DNA of 64,000 nucleotides from Morella rubra (taxonomy: Eukaryota > Streptophyta > Magnoliopsida > Fagales > Myricaceae). A program made the position numbers and the translations under genes. This document shows, one piece after another, positions 25,790-36,814 of this stretch. The number at the start of each line of letters is the position of its first letter. Positions within the stretch are counted from its first letter, which is position 1. The notes under the pieces were generated by a model that made no database searches, had not been told where the DNA came from, and was given only the letters and a program-made list of their open reading frames with translations. Location: assembly GCA_003952965.2 (NCBI GenBank), contig CM025849.1, positions 14,801,949 through 14,865,948 of the forward strand, in the 5' to 3' direction.

Positions 25790-26140
25790 ATTATACATTG
25801 AATTGAATCTGCAAGTGCAATTGACACTGCAAGTGTTGTTTGAACATGCATAATTGGGCTATCCAGTTACAACCTTGAGAATTGAATCTGCAAGTGTTGT
25901 TTGAATATGCAGAATTGGTAAATGACTATCTCCAAACTATTTTGGTAAAATACAAATGACCAAAACCAAAACAATGAATTGGTAAAATGCAAATGACTAT
26001 CTCTAAACAGATGCAAATGACCATCTCTAAACAGATACAAATGACTATCTCCAAATCAATGAATTGGTAAAATGCAAATGACCATCTCTAAGCAGATGCA
26101 AATCACCATCTCTAAAATCAATGTACTTAAAATTGGTAAA
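25790..26140. repeat. Imperfect short direct repeats inside MULE-1
   Basis: Units of the type AATTGGTAAAATGCAAATGAC and CATCTCTAAACAGATGCAAA recur irregularly, preceded by repeats of GAATTGAATCTGCAAGTG. They lie between the convergent ends of the zf-GRF gene and the transposase. No coding potential is seen. Confidence 0.65.
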
Positions 26141-26514
26141 ATGCAACCTAAATTATATCCATCAATATAACCATTTGCATTACAAATAAAATATGTTTTC
26201 ATCACAAATACAACCTATTTTCATCACAAAGTACCATATACATCCAAAATACCCAAATAGTGGCAGCAAAATAACTTCACCAAAATATGGCAGTCATAAC
26301 TTAACAACCTGTTCAACAAAATATTTCTACATCTGTCCAAAGTAGTCAAAACTACACTGCCCAAAGCATGCTTTGAATCTCAAAATAGGAATATTTAACA
26401 CATACAACTTCCTATTACAATAATTCAGCCAAAAATCAGAAACTTTCTCCTAATGTCACTTCTTTGCAGTTTCACCCTTCTTTCGCGGAGATTGCCTCAG
26501 AATGCTTGGTTGTG

Positions 26515-28962
26515 ACCCTCCATCACTTTTTTTTGCGTGAGCTGCTCTTTTTTGTCTTTAAATATGATTGTGAAGGTATTGATTGAGATGGTTGTGTCTA
26601 AGACAGTGTTGTGTAAAAGGCATGTGTCTGAGAAGGTGCTGTTTAGGAGAGTTGTGATGCTCTCAATTGACCATCTGCAACTTGTTTATCACCAGAACCA
26701 CGTTGTCATAACCATATAGGAATATGTCAAAAAACAAAATTGATTCAATTATACAATTCGATTAAGATTTTCATATACCTGTGTCACAGTTCGCTTTCTT
26801 GGTGATCTTCGCAGCAATTGTGGCTGTGTCCCACCTGAACCTTCAGTGTGTGGTCCACCACTTTTCCTCTTTCTATTGGGCTATCCAGCACTTTAGTTGA
26901 TGTCCCTGGTTAACCATCAAGGACAATAGATGTCCCTGGCTGACGATCAGCTCCCTAGAAAATGTTTGTGAGGCAATGTAATATAACAGTAAATCAACAA
27001 CTATAATGCTATATCATTTGATTGTAATATAAGTGAGAATAATCCTCACTTGAGGTGCACTCTTTTTCTTAGATGGCTTCTTTGGATATATCCTTCTGTT
27101 GGGATTTTCTATTTTTTTGCAGGACTATGCATTGTGACCTACCACTAAGCATTTACCACACTAGAGAAGGAGACCCTTTTTTGTCACATGATATTCATCA
27201 TGTGACTTGTCATCTGCTCTAACCCAAGCCTTCTTAGGCCTTCCAGGCATTGCCCTTCATTGCGATAGTTGAAGTTGGTCAAATTCTTATTGCGGCCATA
27301 AATCAACACCCGGCATTGCATGTATTACATGAGAGTACGCTGCCAAGTATGCTGCCTTGTAGTAGCAATCATCTACGAAGTCCTTTGGTACAAGCCTATC
27401 TGCATAGATGGCAGCACACGCATGGGTACAAGGAATCCCATTGAGTTGCCACTAGCCGCACAAGCAAGTTCTTTGACCAATGTTGACTAACTTACGGTCA
27501 CCATTAGCAGTGTCAACTTCATAAGTAGTTCTATCGCTCCATAAACACAAGCAATTAACAGCCATGCTTTTGTTCCTTTCTAACTTATTACGGATGCGAG
27601 GGCATATGTCCCAAGTGGCCTTTGAAATTCCTTCCCGTTTGTGGACGAAACGATTCATCAACTGCCTTCTAATAACTTCTAGCATTGTCAATAATGGTTT
27701 GTCTTGTGCCTCTTTGATTCACAAATTAAAAACCTCGACAATATCGCTAAGAAAAATGTCACATTTGTTGGATGTCCTGAAAGCATGCTTCGATCATCCT
27801 TTTGGATCCACAGTCACCAAGTATCCATAGGACCCCGCACTAACCCCTTTCAAAACTTCATGTTCTGCTTGAAACTTGACTCAGTATAAGATCGAGATGC
27901 CCTCCAAAGTGCATCTTTAACTGGTTTGCCCCGAAACCCCTTCAACTTGACATTTGCATGCAAGTGTCTAATACAATGTCTTTGCTCTTCATTGGGAACC
28001 AATGCCTCCAGTGACTTTTGCAGGCCCTGCCAAAAATCTAAGATTTAGACAACAAACAAACATTTCATCGAATAGGTGGTGTGAGTTTAAGTATTACGTT
28101 TTACTGGACTGACATCTGTGTCCAAGCACGCTCATCTCCAATATCTTCAATCAAAATCTCAATAAACCACGTCTAGGAGGATCAACGTTTCACCTCACAA
28201 ACAGCAAATGCAAGTGGATACATGTTGTCATTTGCATATTTTCCCACTGCACAAAGCAGCTGTCCATCGAAGGGTCCCTTTAGATGGCAACCATCCAACA
28301 CGATAACAAGTCTACATCCAGCCAAGAAGTCTCGTTTGTAAGCATCAAGGCCCACATACATACACTGAAAAGTTTGGCCTTCTTTTCACACAAGTGCCAA
28401 GATTCCACTTACTCAAGGCCTCATAGTAGTCGTACACGTACTTGTACTGATCAGTGTGTTTCTCGTAGATCATCTCCAATGCTGACTTCTTTGCTTGATA
28501 GACGTGATTCGTCGAAACAAAAACATTGAAGTCCCTTCGTATATTCCCAACCAAAGTTGTAGGTGAGATATTAGGATTATCCTGTACCATCTCCAATACC
28601 TCACAACCGTGAATTTGTAGTCCAACTTTGTGTTCTTGTGACGTACACCGCATTGATGTGTGGGTTAAAAGTGTTTTATCTACACAACTTCTTTTGGTAC
28701 ATGAATGACATGTGTATTTTCCAGCCACACGTCCTATTACAAACTACAGTAACTCTTAGCTTATCATTTTTAATGTACTTAAAATCAAAGTGCCTTTGAA
28801 TTTCAAAGAGCCTTAAAGCCTCATTAAATATTCCAAAATCTCTAAACTTCAGACCTGTCTCCAAGTGGACTCTACCCTTTAACTCCTCTTCATGGAATCC
28901 TTATATTTTCTGCTATTGGGCCCATCACTGTCAAAAACATTATCTTCACTAGCAGAAACCTT
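26515..28962. repeat. Tandem duplication, copy 1 (2.45 kb)
   Basis: Repeats directly as 28963-31418 with a constant offset of 2448 bases over most of its length. By eye I count about seven substitutions, a 1-base indel and a 6-base indel near the right end, so identity is above 99%. It contains the main and C-terminal parts of the MULE-1 transposase. Confidence 0.93.
26800..28950 (-). pseudogene. MULE-1 transposase, truncated duplicate copy
   Basis: Reading the - strand from 28864: a MuDR N-terminal DNA-binding region (LKFRDFGIFNEALRLFEIQ, then VVCNRTCGWKIHMSF), the DDE catalytic core with DGCHLKGPFDGQLLCAVGKY near 28200-28310, and then CIRHLHANVK. The C-terminal part includes MLEVIRRQLMNRF (27652-27691) and a SWIM zinc finger (CLCG, stop, WQLNGIPCTHAC; about 27410-27470). 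Introns, in-frame stops (one inside the SWIM finger) and a frameshift near 28700 make it non-functional. It lacks the N-terminal part present in copy 2 because the duplication breakpoint cuts it off. Confidence 0.82.
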
Positions 28963-31418
28963 ACCCTCCATCACTTTTTTTTGCGTGAGCTGCTCTTTTT
29001 TGTCTTTAAACATGATTGTGAAGGTATTGATTGAGATGGTTGTGTCTAAGACAGTGTTGTGTAAAAGGCATGTGTCTGAGAAGGTGCTGTTTAGGAGAGT
29101 TGTGATGCTCTCAATTGACCATCTGCAACTTGTTTATCACCAGAACCACGTTGTCATAACCATATAGGAATATGTCAAAAAACAAAATTGATTCAATTAT
29201 ACAATTCGATTAAGATTTTCATATACCTGTGTCACAGTTCGCTTTCTTGGTGATCTTCGCAGCAATTGTGGCTGTGTCCCACCTGAACCTTTAGTGTGTG
29301 GTCCACCACTTTTCCTCTTTCTATTGGGCTATCCAGCACTTTAGTTGATGTCCCTGGTTAACCATCAAGGACAATAGATGTCCCTGGCTGACGATCAGCT
29401 CCCTAGAAAATGTTTGTGAGGCAATGTAATATAACAGTAAATCAACAACTATAATGCTATATCATTTGATTGTAATATAAGTGAGAATAATCCTCACTTG
29501 AGGTGCACTCTTTTTCTTAGATGGCTTCTTTGGATATATCCTTCTGTTGGGATTTTCTATTTTTTTGCAGGACTATGCATTGTGACCTACCACTAAGCAT
29601 TTACCACACTAGAGAAGGAGACCCTTTTTTGTCACATGATATTCATCATGTGACTTGTCATCTACTCTAACCCAAGCCTTCTTAGGCCTTCCAGGCATTG
29701 CCCTTCATTGCGATAGTTGAAGTTGGTCAAATTCTTATTGCGGCCATAAATCAACACCCGGCATTGCATGTATTACATGAGAGTACGCTGCCAAGTATGC
29801 TGCCTTGTAGTAGCAATCATCTACGAAGTCCTTTGGTACAAGCCTATCTGCATAGATGGCAGCACACGCATGGGTACAAGGAATCCCATTGAGTTGCCAC
29901 TAGCCGCACAAGCAAGTTCTTTGACCAATGTTGACTAACTTACGGTCACCATTAGCAGTGTCAACTTCATAAGTAGTTCTATCGCTCCATAAACACAAGC
30001 AATTAACAGCCATGCTTTTGTTCCTTTCTAACTTATTACGGATGCGAGGGCATATGTCCCAAGTGGCCTTTGAAATTCCTTCCCGTTTGTGGACGAAACG
30101 ATTCATCAACTGCCTTCTAATAACTTCTAGCATTGTCAATAATGGTTTGTCTTGTGCCTCTTTGATTCACAAATTAAAAACCTCGACAATATCGCTAAGA
30201 AAAATGTCACATTTGTTGGATGTCCTGAAAGCATGCTTCGATCATCCTTTTGGATCCACAGTCACCAAGTATCCATAGGACCCCGCACTAACCCCTTTCA
30301 AAACTTCATGTTCTGCTTGAAACTTGACTCAGTATAAGATCGAGATGCCCTCCAAAGTGCATCTTTAACTGGTTTGCCCCGAAACCCCTTCAACTTGACA
30401 TTTGCATGCAAGTGTCTAATACAATGTCTTTGCTCTTCATTGGGAACCAATGCCTCCAGTGACTTTTGCAGGCCCTGCCAAAAATCTAAGATTTAGACAA
30501 CAAACAAACATTTCATCGAATAGGTAGTGTGAGTTTAAGTATTACGTTTTACTGGACTGACATCTGTGTCCAAGCACGCTCATCTCCAATATCTTCAATC
30601 AAAATCTCAATAAACCACGTCTAGGAGGATCAACGTTTCACCTCACAAACAGCAAATGCAAGTGGATACATGTTGTCATTTGCATATTTTCCCACTGCAC
30701 AAAGCAGCTGTCCATCGAAGGGTCCCTTTAGATGGCAACCATCCAACACGATAACAAGTCTACATCCAGCCAAGAAGTCTCGTTTGTAAGCATCAAGGCC
30801 CACATACATACACTGAAAAGTTTGGCCTTCTTTTCACACAAGTGCCAAGATTCCACTTACTCAAGGCCTCATAGTAGTCGTACACGTACTTGTACTGATC
30901 AGTGTGTTTCTCGTAGATCATCTCCAATGCTGACTTCTTTGCTTGATAGACGTGATTCGTCGAAACAAAAACATTGAAGTCCCTTCGTATATTCCCAGCC
31001 AAAGTTGTAGGTGGGATATTAGGATTATCCTGTACCATCTCCAATACCTCACAACCGTGAATTTGTAGTCCAACTTTGTGTTCTTGTGACGTACACCGCA
31101 TTGATGTGTGGGTTAAAAGTGTTTTATCTACACAACTTCTTTTGGTACATGAATGACATGTGTATTTTCCAGCCACACGTCCTATTACAAACTACAGTAA
31201 CTCTTAGCTTATCACTTTTAATGTACTTAAAATCAAAGTGCCTTTGAATTTCAAAGAGCCTTAAAGCCTCATTAAATATTCCAAAATCTCTAAACTTCAG
31301 ACCTGTCTCCAAGTGGACTCTACCCTTTAACTCCTCTTCATGGAACTCCTTATATTTTCTGCTATTGGGCCCATCACTGTCAAAAACATTATCTTCACTA
31401 GTGTTGTCAGAAACCTTA
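28963..31418. repeat. Tandem duplication, copy 2
   Basis: Near-identical to 26515-28962. The junction is ...CAGAAACCTTACCCTCCATCAC at 28953-28974, where the right end of copy 1 meets the left end of copy 2. Confidence 0.93.
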
Positions 31419-32190
31419 CTATCAGAAACGATTAGATCCTCCACATGCGGAGCCATGGCCAAACCATTCTATAGAATTCTTCCTACCTTCAGCATGTACA
31501 TCACCATGTTCCTGATCAATGTCCATGTCCTCGAGCCTTTTCTTGATCCTTACCTAGTGCGTTATGCACTACCTCAGCATCTACATGTGGTGTGTCCCCA
31601 AACAACTCTTGGTCTTCGTCATCAAATTTTTCAAAGTCACTCAACTCTCTATCTAACCTAACAACATCCAACCCCTCAGCATCATCTCGTTGACCATCAT
31701 CATCAGCAAGTATCCCTTCACCATCCGCAGCAGAGCACCAAATACTAATTCTTTATCAACAGAATCTTCGAATATCCCGTGTGGCCATTGATCAAGAAGC
31801 TCTTGCCCTTCCCCTAAGCCAGGTTCATTAACAACTTCATCATCAGCAACCTCAGGTGGGGAGGTTCTAAAGGTACCTCCTCTGGCACGCTAGTTTTATG
31901 ATCTACAAAAATCCTCAAAGAGTCTTAACCCTCTTTTGTAATACGATGTAAGATCTTCAAAACATCAGTGTCATTTTCGAGTGAGTTGATGTCGTACTCA
32001 AACGGTTCCCCATCAAATTTGCACCATAAATCCACCGACTCATGATACTTCAATCATTCTTCACAAACTTCCACAAATGAGTAACAGATAAATAGTCCGG
32101 ATCAAACTCTCCAGCGTATGTCACTTCCCTCTAATGTAACTTCCATGAACAAAAATCATCCTCCCTCCATGGTGTAAAAACACTTTCACC
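29250..32190 (-). pseudogene. MULE-1 transposase, longer broken copy
   Basis: Same domains as the duplicate copy, plus the N-terminal part upstream of the duplication (open frame from 31462: MAMAPHVEDLIVSDSKVSDN). Further upstream, decayed N-terminal PB1-like sequence is readable on the - strand at about 31960-32190 (GEFDPDYLSVTHLWKFVKND, KFDGEPFEYDINSLEND). The catalytic DGCHLKGPF block lies near 30640-30750 and the SWIM finger near 29860-29920, again with a stop inside. The enzyme would have cut and joined element ends; this copy is disabled by stops and frameshifts shared with copy 1, so they predate the duplication. Confidence 0.82.
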
Positions 32191-33385
32191 ATCTACATAT
32201 ATAAAACTCTAGGGACTCAAAATAGAAATCAACTTGACTATACAATACTAAGCATACAAAAGTTACCACCTTGCATCAATCAACATCCGAGGTGTCACGT
32301 GTGGCTTTGTTGCGATGTGGCAGATGTGAATTTTGTGTTGACCTGGACAAACTTCCGTGAGGGTTCTAGAAGGGGACAAAATCCCTATTCCCTCGAGGGA
32401 GGCATTTTTTTACAAAAGGTTAAAATCCATACACTTATTTTGCAGATTTAGAAACCCAAGGACTATTTTGAGAGATAGCGTAGGGACTTTTTTCAAATTT
32501 TTATTGTTTCTTACTTTGCACATGCAAGGCCCAAGCCATGACCAAACCCATGTGTGAGGTTTTGCACTTAGGCGTGTAATGCAAAGTTGGGTCATATCTT
32601 TTCAAAATATTTGTTTGATTTTCTTCTTATGGACCAATATTTTGATGAATAAACAACAAACGGCCACAACAAATACAAAAATTTTGTAGTCATTTAAGCA
32701 CATAAAGAGACAGTCTATTCGAAGAAACGACATAGCAATCTCATTTAAAATTCACTGAACTTGCATAAGGACAAGCACAGAAACATACAAGACAGTCAAA
32801 AATAGGGACCACATATTGGGAAAGTGTAGACAGGGGACCACTCATCCATATTTTGCGTATAAACAACTCCATCAGACATGTCAAATCAAGAATAATGACA
32901 GTATTCTAAATGGTTAGGTTAGAGAAAGGACACACACATCCAGACAACTTGCAATGTCCACTTCAATGGACCACTTAATGCACTAAAGATAGTGAAATCT
33001 AATTCAAAAGCAATCAAATGGGAAACATTAATTCAAAAGTAAGAGAATGCTGACAGTACCTTTCCAAAAGAAGGCAGGTGAAGGACTCTTGAAACAGACA
33101 GTACCTTTCTAGTTGCAAATGAACCTGATTAGGTTCAAATCGCACCGAAGAAGAAAGTCTTTCAGGCACTCGGTAGTCAACTAGTAGTCTGAAGTGTAGG
33201 GTTTGCCAGTATTTTTGCTGTTCGCACACTGGGTTCGCAAAAAAAAGTCTTTCGAGCAATAAGGGTTCGATGATAGGTTGTATTGATTTGGGATTTTTGG
33301 AGTTTTTGGGGATTTTGAACACGAATATACACGTGACTTTTCATTTAATTAATTGTCATTATTTTTAAACGAGTTGTCCATTTTC

Positions 33386-33548
33386 ACGTGTACTCAATTA
33401 TCCATGTGTGCAATTTCATTCTTTAAGTTGACGGAATGATGGGTATGGGATTAGATCCAAACCTCAAGGAAACTTTTAAGGAAAAATGAACCCTAAGGAC
33501 TAATCAGGAAAAAGCTTACATCCCAAGGACTGGTAGAGATATTTAGCC
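33386..33548. repeat. Right terminal inverted repeat of MULE-1
   Basis: 163 bp, inverted relative to 23342-23504. Ends ...AGATATTTAGCC, immediately followed by ten A residues. Confidence 0.88.
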
Positions 33549-33561
33549 AAAAAAAAAATTG

Positions 33562-33573
33562 TGATTCTTGAGC
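33562..33573. repeat. Right target-site duplication of LINE-1
   Basis: TGATTCTTGAGC, identical to 16969-16980. It lies 13 bases after the right end of MULE-1, so it is the far side of the LINE poly(A) tail. Confidence 0.8.
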
Positions 33574-35790
33574 AGTGTTTTAGGGCTAAAAAAACAAACT
33601 GGGGGATGTTGTCAAGGAGTTTGGGCGCTGGTGCACTTTCACATATCAAAGAGTTTTGGTTTTTACGAAGTAAAAAGGACTGACAGCAACTTTTCCATTT
33701 TTCATTTTAACTTCTTGCTTGAGGGCATCCACGTGGGGGAGTTGAAGCAAAAGTGGCTCTTGAAAGAAGACAAATAGGCATTTTAAGAAATTTCAACCGG
33801 TGCATTTTGCTGGGTCAATAGATGCAAATTGTTCGCTCACCTTTTTTCCGGCCTCTCCCGGAAAAGTTTCTCCTAGCTGATTGGAGCTTGATTTGTAGGC
33901 TTTTGGGGCATTTGGTTGATTATGGACTTTGGGCTCATTCTTGTCAACACTGTATTTGAGCTTAATGCCTCTTGTTACTCTTGCACCGCGTCCAGTGTGA
34001 CTGATGGCCTATCTTATCAGTTGTACTATTTATACTAGTTATATGAATTGGATACTTTAATTTGAAGAGGGATAGATATGTTATGTGGTCATTAATATTT
34101 TTGTTTACAAAATATATTTATTGCTAACATATGATTAGGAACATAATTTAAAGGAGGTCCTTTCTACTATAAAGGTAGAAAGTTGAATGAATTTGAAAAA
34201 TGTCAGTGGAATTTGGTCAATACGTAGAGTTGAAGCTACCCATTTCGCTAATTCTTGTGTCATTTCATTTGCACTACATGGAACGGCACACAAGACAATA
34301 TAACTAATGCACAACATAACATAGGTCGTGTGAGCAGGAGCATATTTAATTATTATTTTAGAGGAAATAAAGGAATGTGGCTCTCAAACTGTAATAATTA
34401 AACATGTGTTGAAAGTTGACCACTTGCACATTTTCCTATGCACTAAAATATATAAAATCAAATGGGAGAACAGGGACGTTAAACAGTAAGATAAACGAAA
34501 AAGATGGTGTTCATGGCCTCCACTTTTTCTATATAGCTTTTATATATCATAGCCATTTTTGTGAAATTTGGTGCCGACATTGATGAAGCTTCAAGGAGCA
34601 TTTTAATGTGAGGGCAGCTTGTTCTATTATTACCGGTGGGTGATGCCAGAAGGGGGATAAGAAAATGGGCATATTTTGGAGTGAGATTGAAGGTTCTTCA
34701 CCAAACACAAATGGAGGGTGGCAAAGCTTTTTGCTTGAATTGGCAGACACCTAGGTCATAAAAGAAATGGTCGCCTCACCTTCCTGTCTTGTGAGCTAAG
34801 GCTACTACTACTTTCAGATCTTCTTGAAAGCTATGGGAAAGAAACCCGCTGCTAGTAAGATTAGCCTTCAGAATTTTCACCAGTCAGTTGGTCTAAAACA
34901 CCCTCCTCAGAAGCAAAAACATGTAGTCCTTGATGTGCTAAATGTGGACGTGTTACCTTGATTCAACCATAACCTTTCTTAGTTTGGGAGCAAAAAAAAA
35001 AAAAAAAAAATAATAATAATAAATAATAATAAAATAAATAATTTTTTTTTAAAAAACTTGGGAAGATAAATCATTCAACTTTTCTAATTGACCATTTATT
35101 TTTTGTGAGCAAAAAGAGAAAGGGAGCAACCAAAGCAGTAACCTTCTCTAGACATGACTATAAAACATCCCGCTGCAGAATGTCTGATTTGAGTCATAGT
35201 TACTTCCTATTAATGAACAAGCCTGTCACTGTAGAACCAGTAAAACTACAAGTCAATCCCAACCCATCCACTAAGTCGATGTTCAAGTACCTATTATTAT
35301 TATTGACCATTTAACATGAAAGTGGCGATCAGGAAAATTGGGACATCGACCTCTGGCTTTATTTCTGCCTCTCTTCGTGACCATGGACCTCTGGCTTTAT
35401 TTCTGCCTCTCTTCGTGACCATGGACCTCTGGCTTTGAGATCCACCTCAAAGCCAGCAGGTTCCATGGTTGGCCAGTCAAGATTAGATGAATACCGTCTA
35501 GTCCAAAGCACCGACTAATAGACCATTGCCTGCAACGGGTCGTTCTTATTCTTCCAAAAATAGGAAGTTACCTTGAAATGGTTCTGCTAATGGCGTTTTT
35601 GTCATTCTAATTGCAAGTCCTACGATTGAACTGTCATTCAAAATGACTGCCTTCTTGCTTGTAATAGCCGTTAACTCCCTTCTGGAAGCGAGCCACGTGA
35701 AAACAAAAACTAGTCCATCGCTATACTAAACGGCATTAGGCACCAACCATAAAACCATCAAAAATAAAAGGGCGCAAAAACTACATTGTC
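33574..35790. other. Intergenic DNA upstream of the UXT gene
   Basis: No gene seen. It holds a poly(A)/AATAAT low-complexity stretch at 34988-35050 and a 38-bp tandem repeat at 35348-35437. The pyrimidine-rich run at 35807-35860 starts the UXT leader. Confidence 0.5.
35348..35437. repeat. 38-bp tandem repeat, about 2.4 copies
   Basis: The unit starting GACCTCTGGCTTTATTTCTG begins at 35348, 35386 and 35424 (third copy partial, diverging after GGCTTT). The first two copies are identical. Confidence 0.9.
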
Positions 35791-36104
35791 CTTCAAGCCA
35801 CGGGACTCTTCTCTGTCTCTCTCTTCCCTCTCTTCTCTCTCTTCTTAGTCTTTAGCTTTAAGCTATCCCAAAACTCTCTTTCAGTCCTCAGGATCGATCA
35901 TTTCCCGGCTGTGGTTTCTTGAAACTTGCCAGAGCCGCAGAATTGCATGGAGTTGTAGGAGCCCTTGCATATTGCCTATCCATATTGCACTTTTTTTGAG
36001 GTTCGAGAAACTCAGTTGTTCATTTACAAACTTTGCGCTTGCTTGTTTGCATGACTAACTTAACTAGTTTGGTCTCTCTTTTCTTTTGTTGTGTGAACTT
36101 GCAG

Positions 36105-36143
36105 GGCTCCTGAATCTCCAAGACATTCTTATCCTTTGCAAAG
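36105..36143 (+). other. Predicted non-coding leader exon of the UXT gene
   Basis: Bounded by CTTGCAG| and CAAAG|GTACATC. With a first leader exon ending at about 36000 (TTTGAG|GTTCGAG) and an acceptor CACAG| immediately before the ATG at 36815, this gives two introns in the 5' UTR. Predicted from splice signals only. Confidence 0.4.
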
Positions 36144-36814
36144 GTACATCAGTACGTGTTTCCATTGTTTGTCTGTCTACACCAGAAAAGCAGCTCACCG
36201 AGCTCCATCAAGTTTACATTATTGTAATGTTGCATCTGAACACAGCAGGAGACTGGTTTGGTCTATTCAATGAACACTGCCAGTCACACAAAAAGTTGTT
36301 CCGTACCTTCGTTCTTTTAACTTTGCGTTCAACCAAAATCCTGCATAGTATTTTCAAACTTATACCTACCATCTGTTAACAGTTTAATGTTGGAGTTGGT
36401 TGCTAGTCAGTTTAGATTTATCGATAATGTGAAGAATGTTACCTCTGTTTAGTGGCATCAGTTTGACTTCCAATCTGAACACCCACAAAGATTATTCAGA
36501 AAAAAGAACACCCACAAAGATTAATGACACTGACAGCATTTGTCAGATTGTCAAAAGTTTTATCGTTTGTTACTCTCTTCAACCGAACATTAGCAAGTAC
36601 AATATAGAGGTGGCCTCACCACGCCTGACCATTCACATGCTTTACAGTCCTAAAAGCTGGACAGTGGTGTCGTTTAAGAGTTTAATTGCAGTAAAAAATG
36701 GCTGTTTTGACAAATATGTTACGTCATTCCAATTCCTCAGTCACACGGTGTCCTGTCTCTGACAATCTTTCTAATTTTTTCCCTCTGTTCTAGCTTTCCC
36801 TCGTTTCATCACAG

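Larger units (their letters stand above)
23342..33548. mobile_element. Mutator-like DNA transposon MULE-1
   Basis: The 10.2-kb element is bounded by long inverted repeats beginning GGCTAAATATCTC at each end. The flanks are runs of A (13 on the left, 10 on the right), compatible with the 9-bp duplication typical of Mutator elements and explained by insertion into the LINE poly(A) tail. It carries a - strand MuDR-type transposase (broken, partly duplicated) and a + strand GRF-zinc-finger gene. The two inverted repeats are only about 85% identical by eye, which suggests an old element. Confidence 0.88.

Noticed and set aside
27250-31661. Several + strand open frames of 60-98 codons, most present twice 2448 bases apart
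   Set aside because: They are antisense shadows of the duplicated - strand transposase. Their repetition reflects the tandem duplication, not a gene family.
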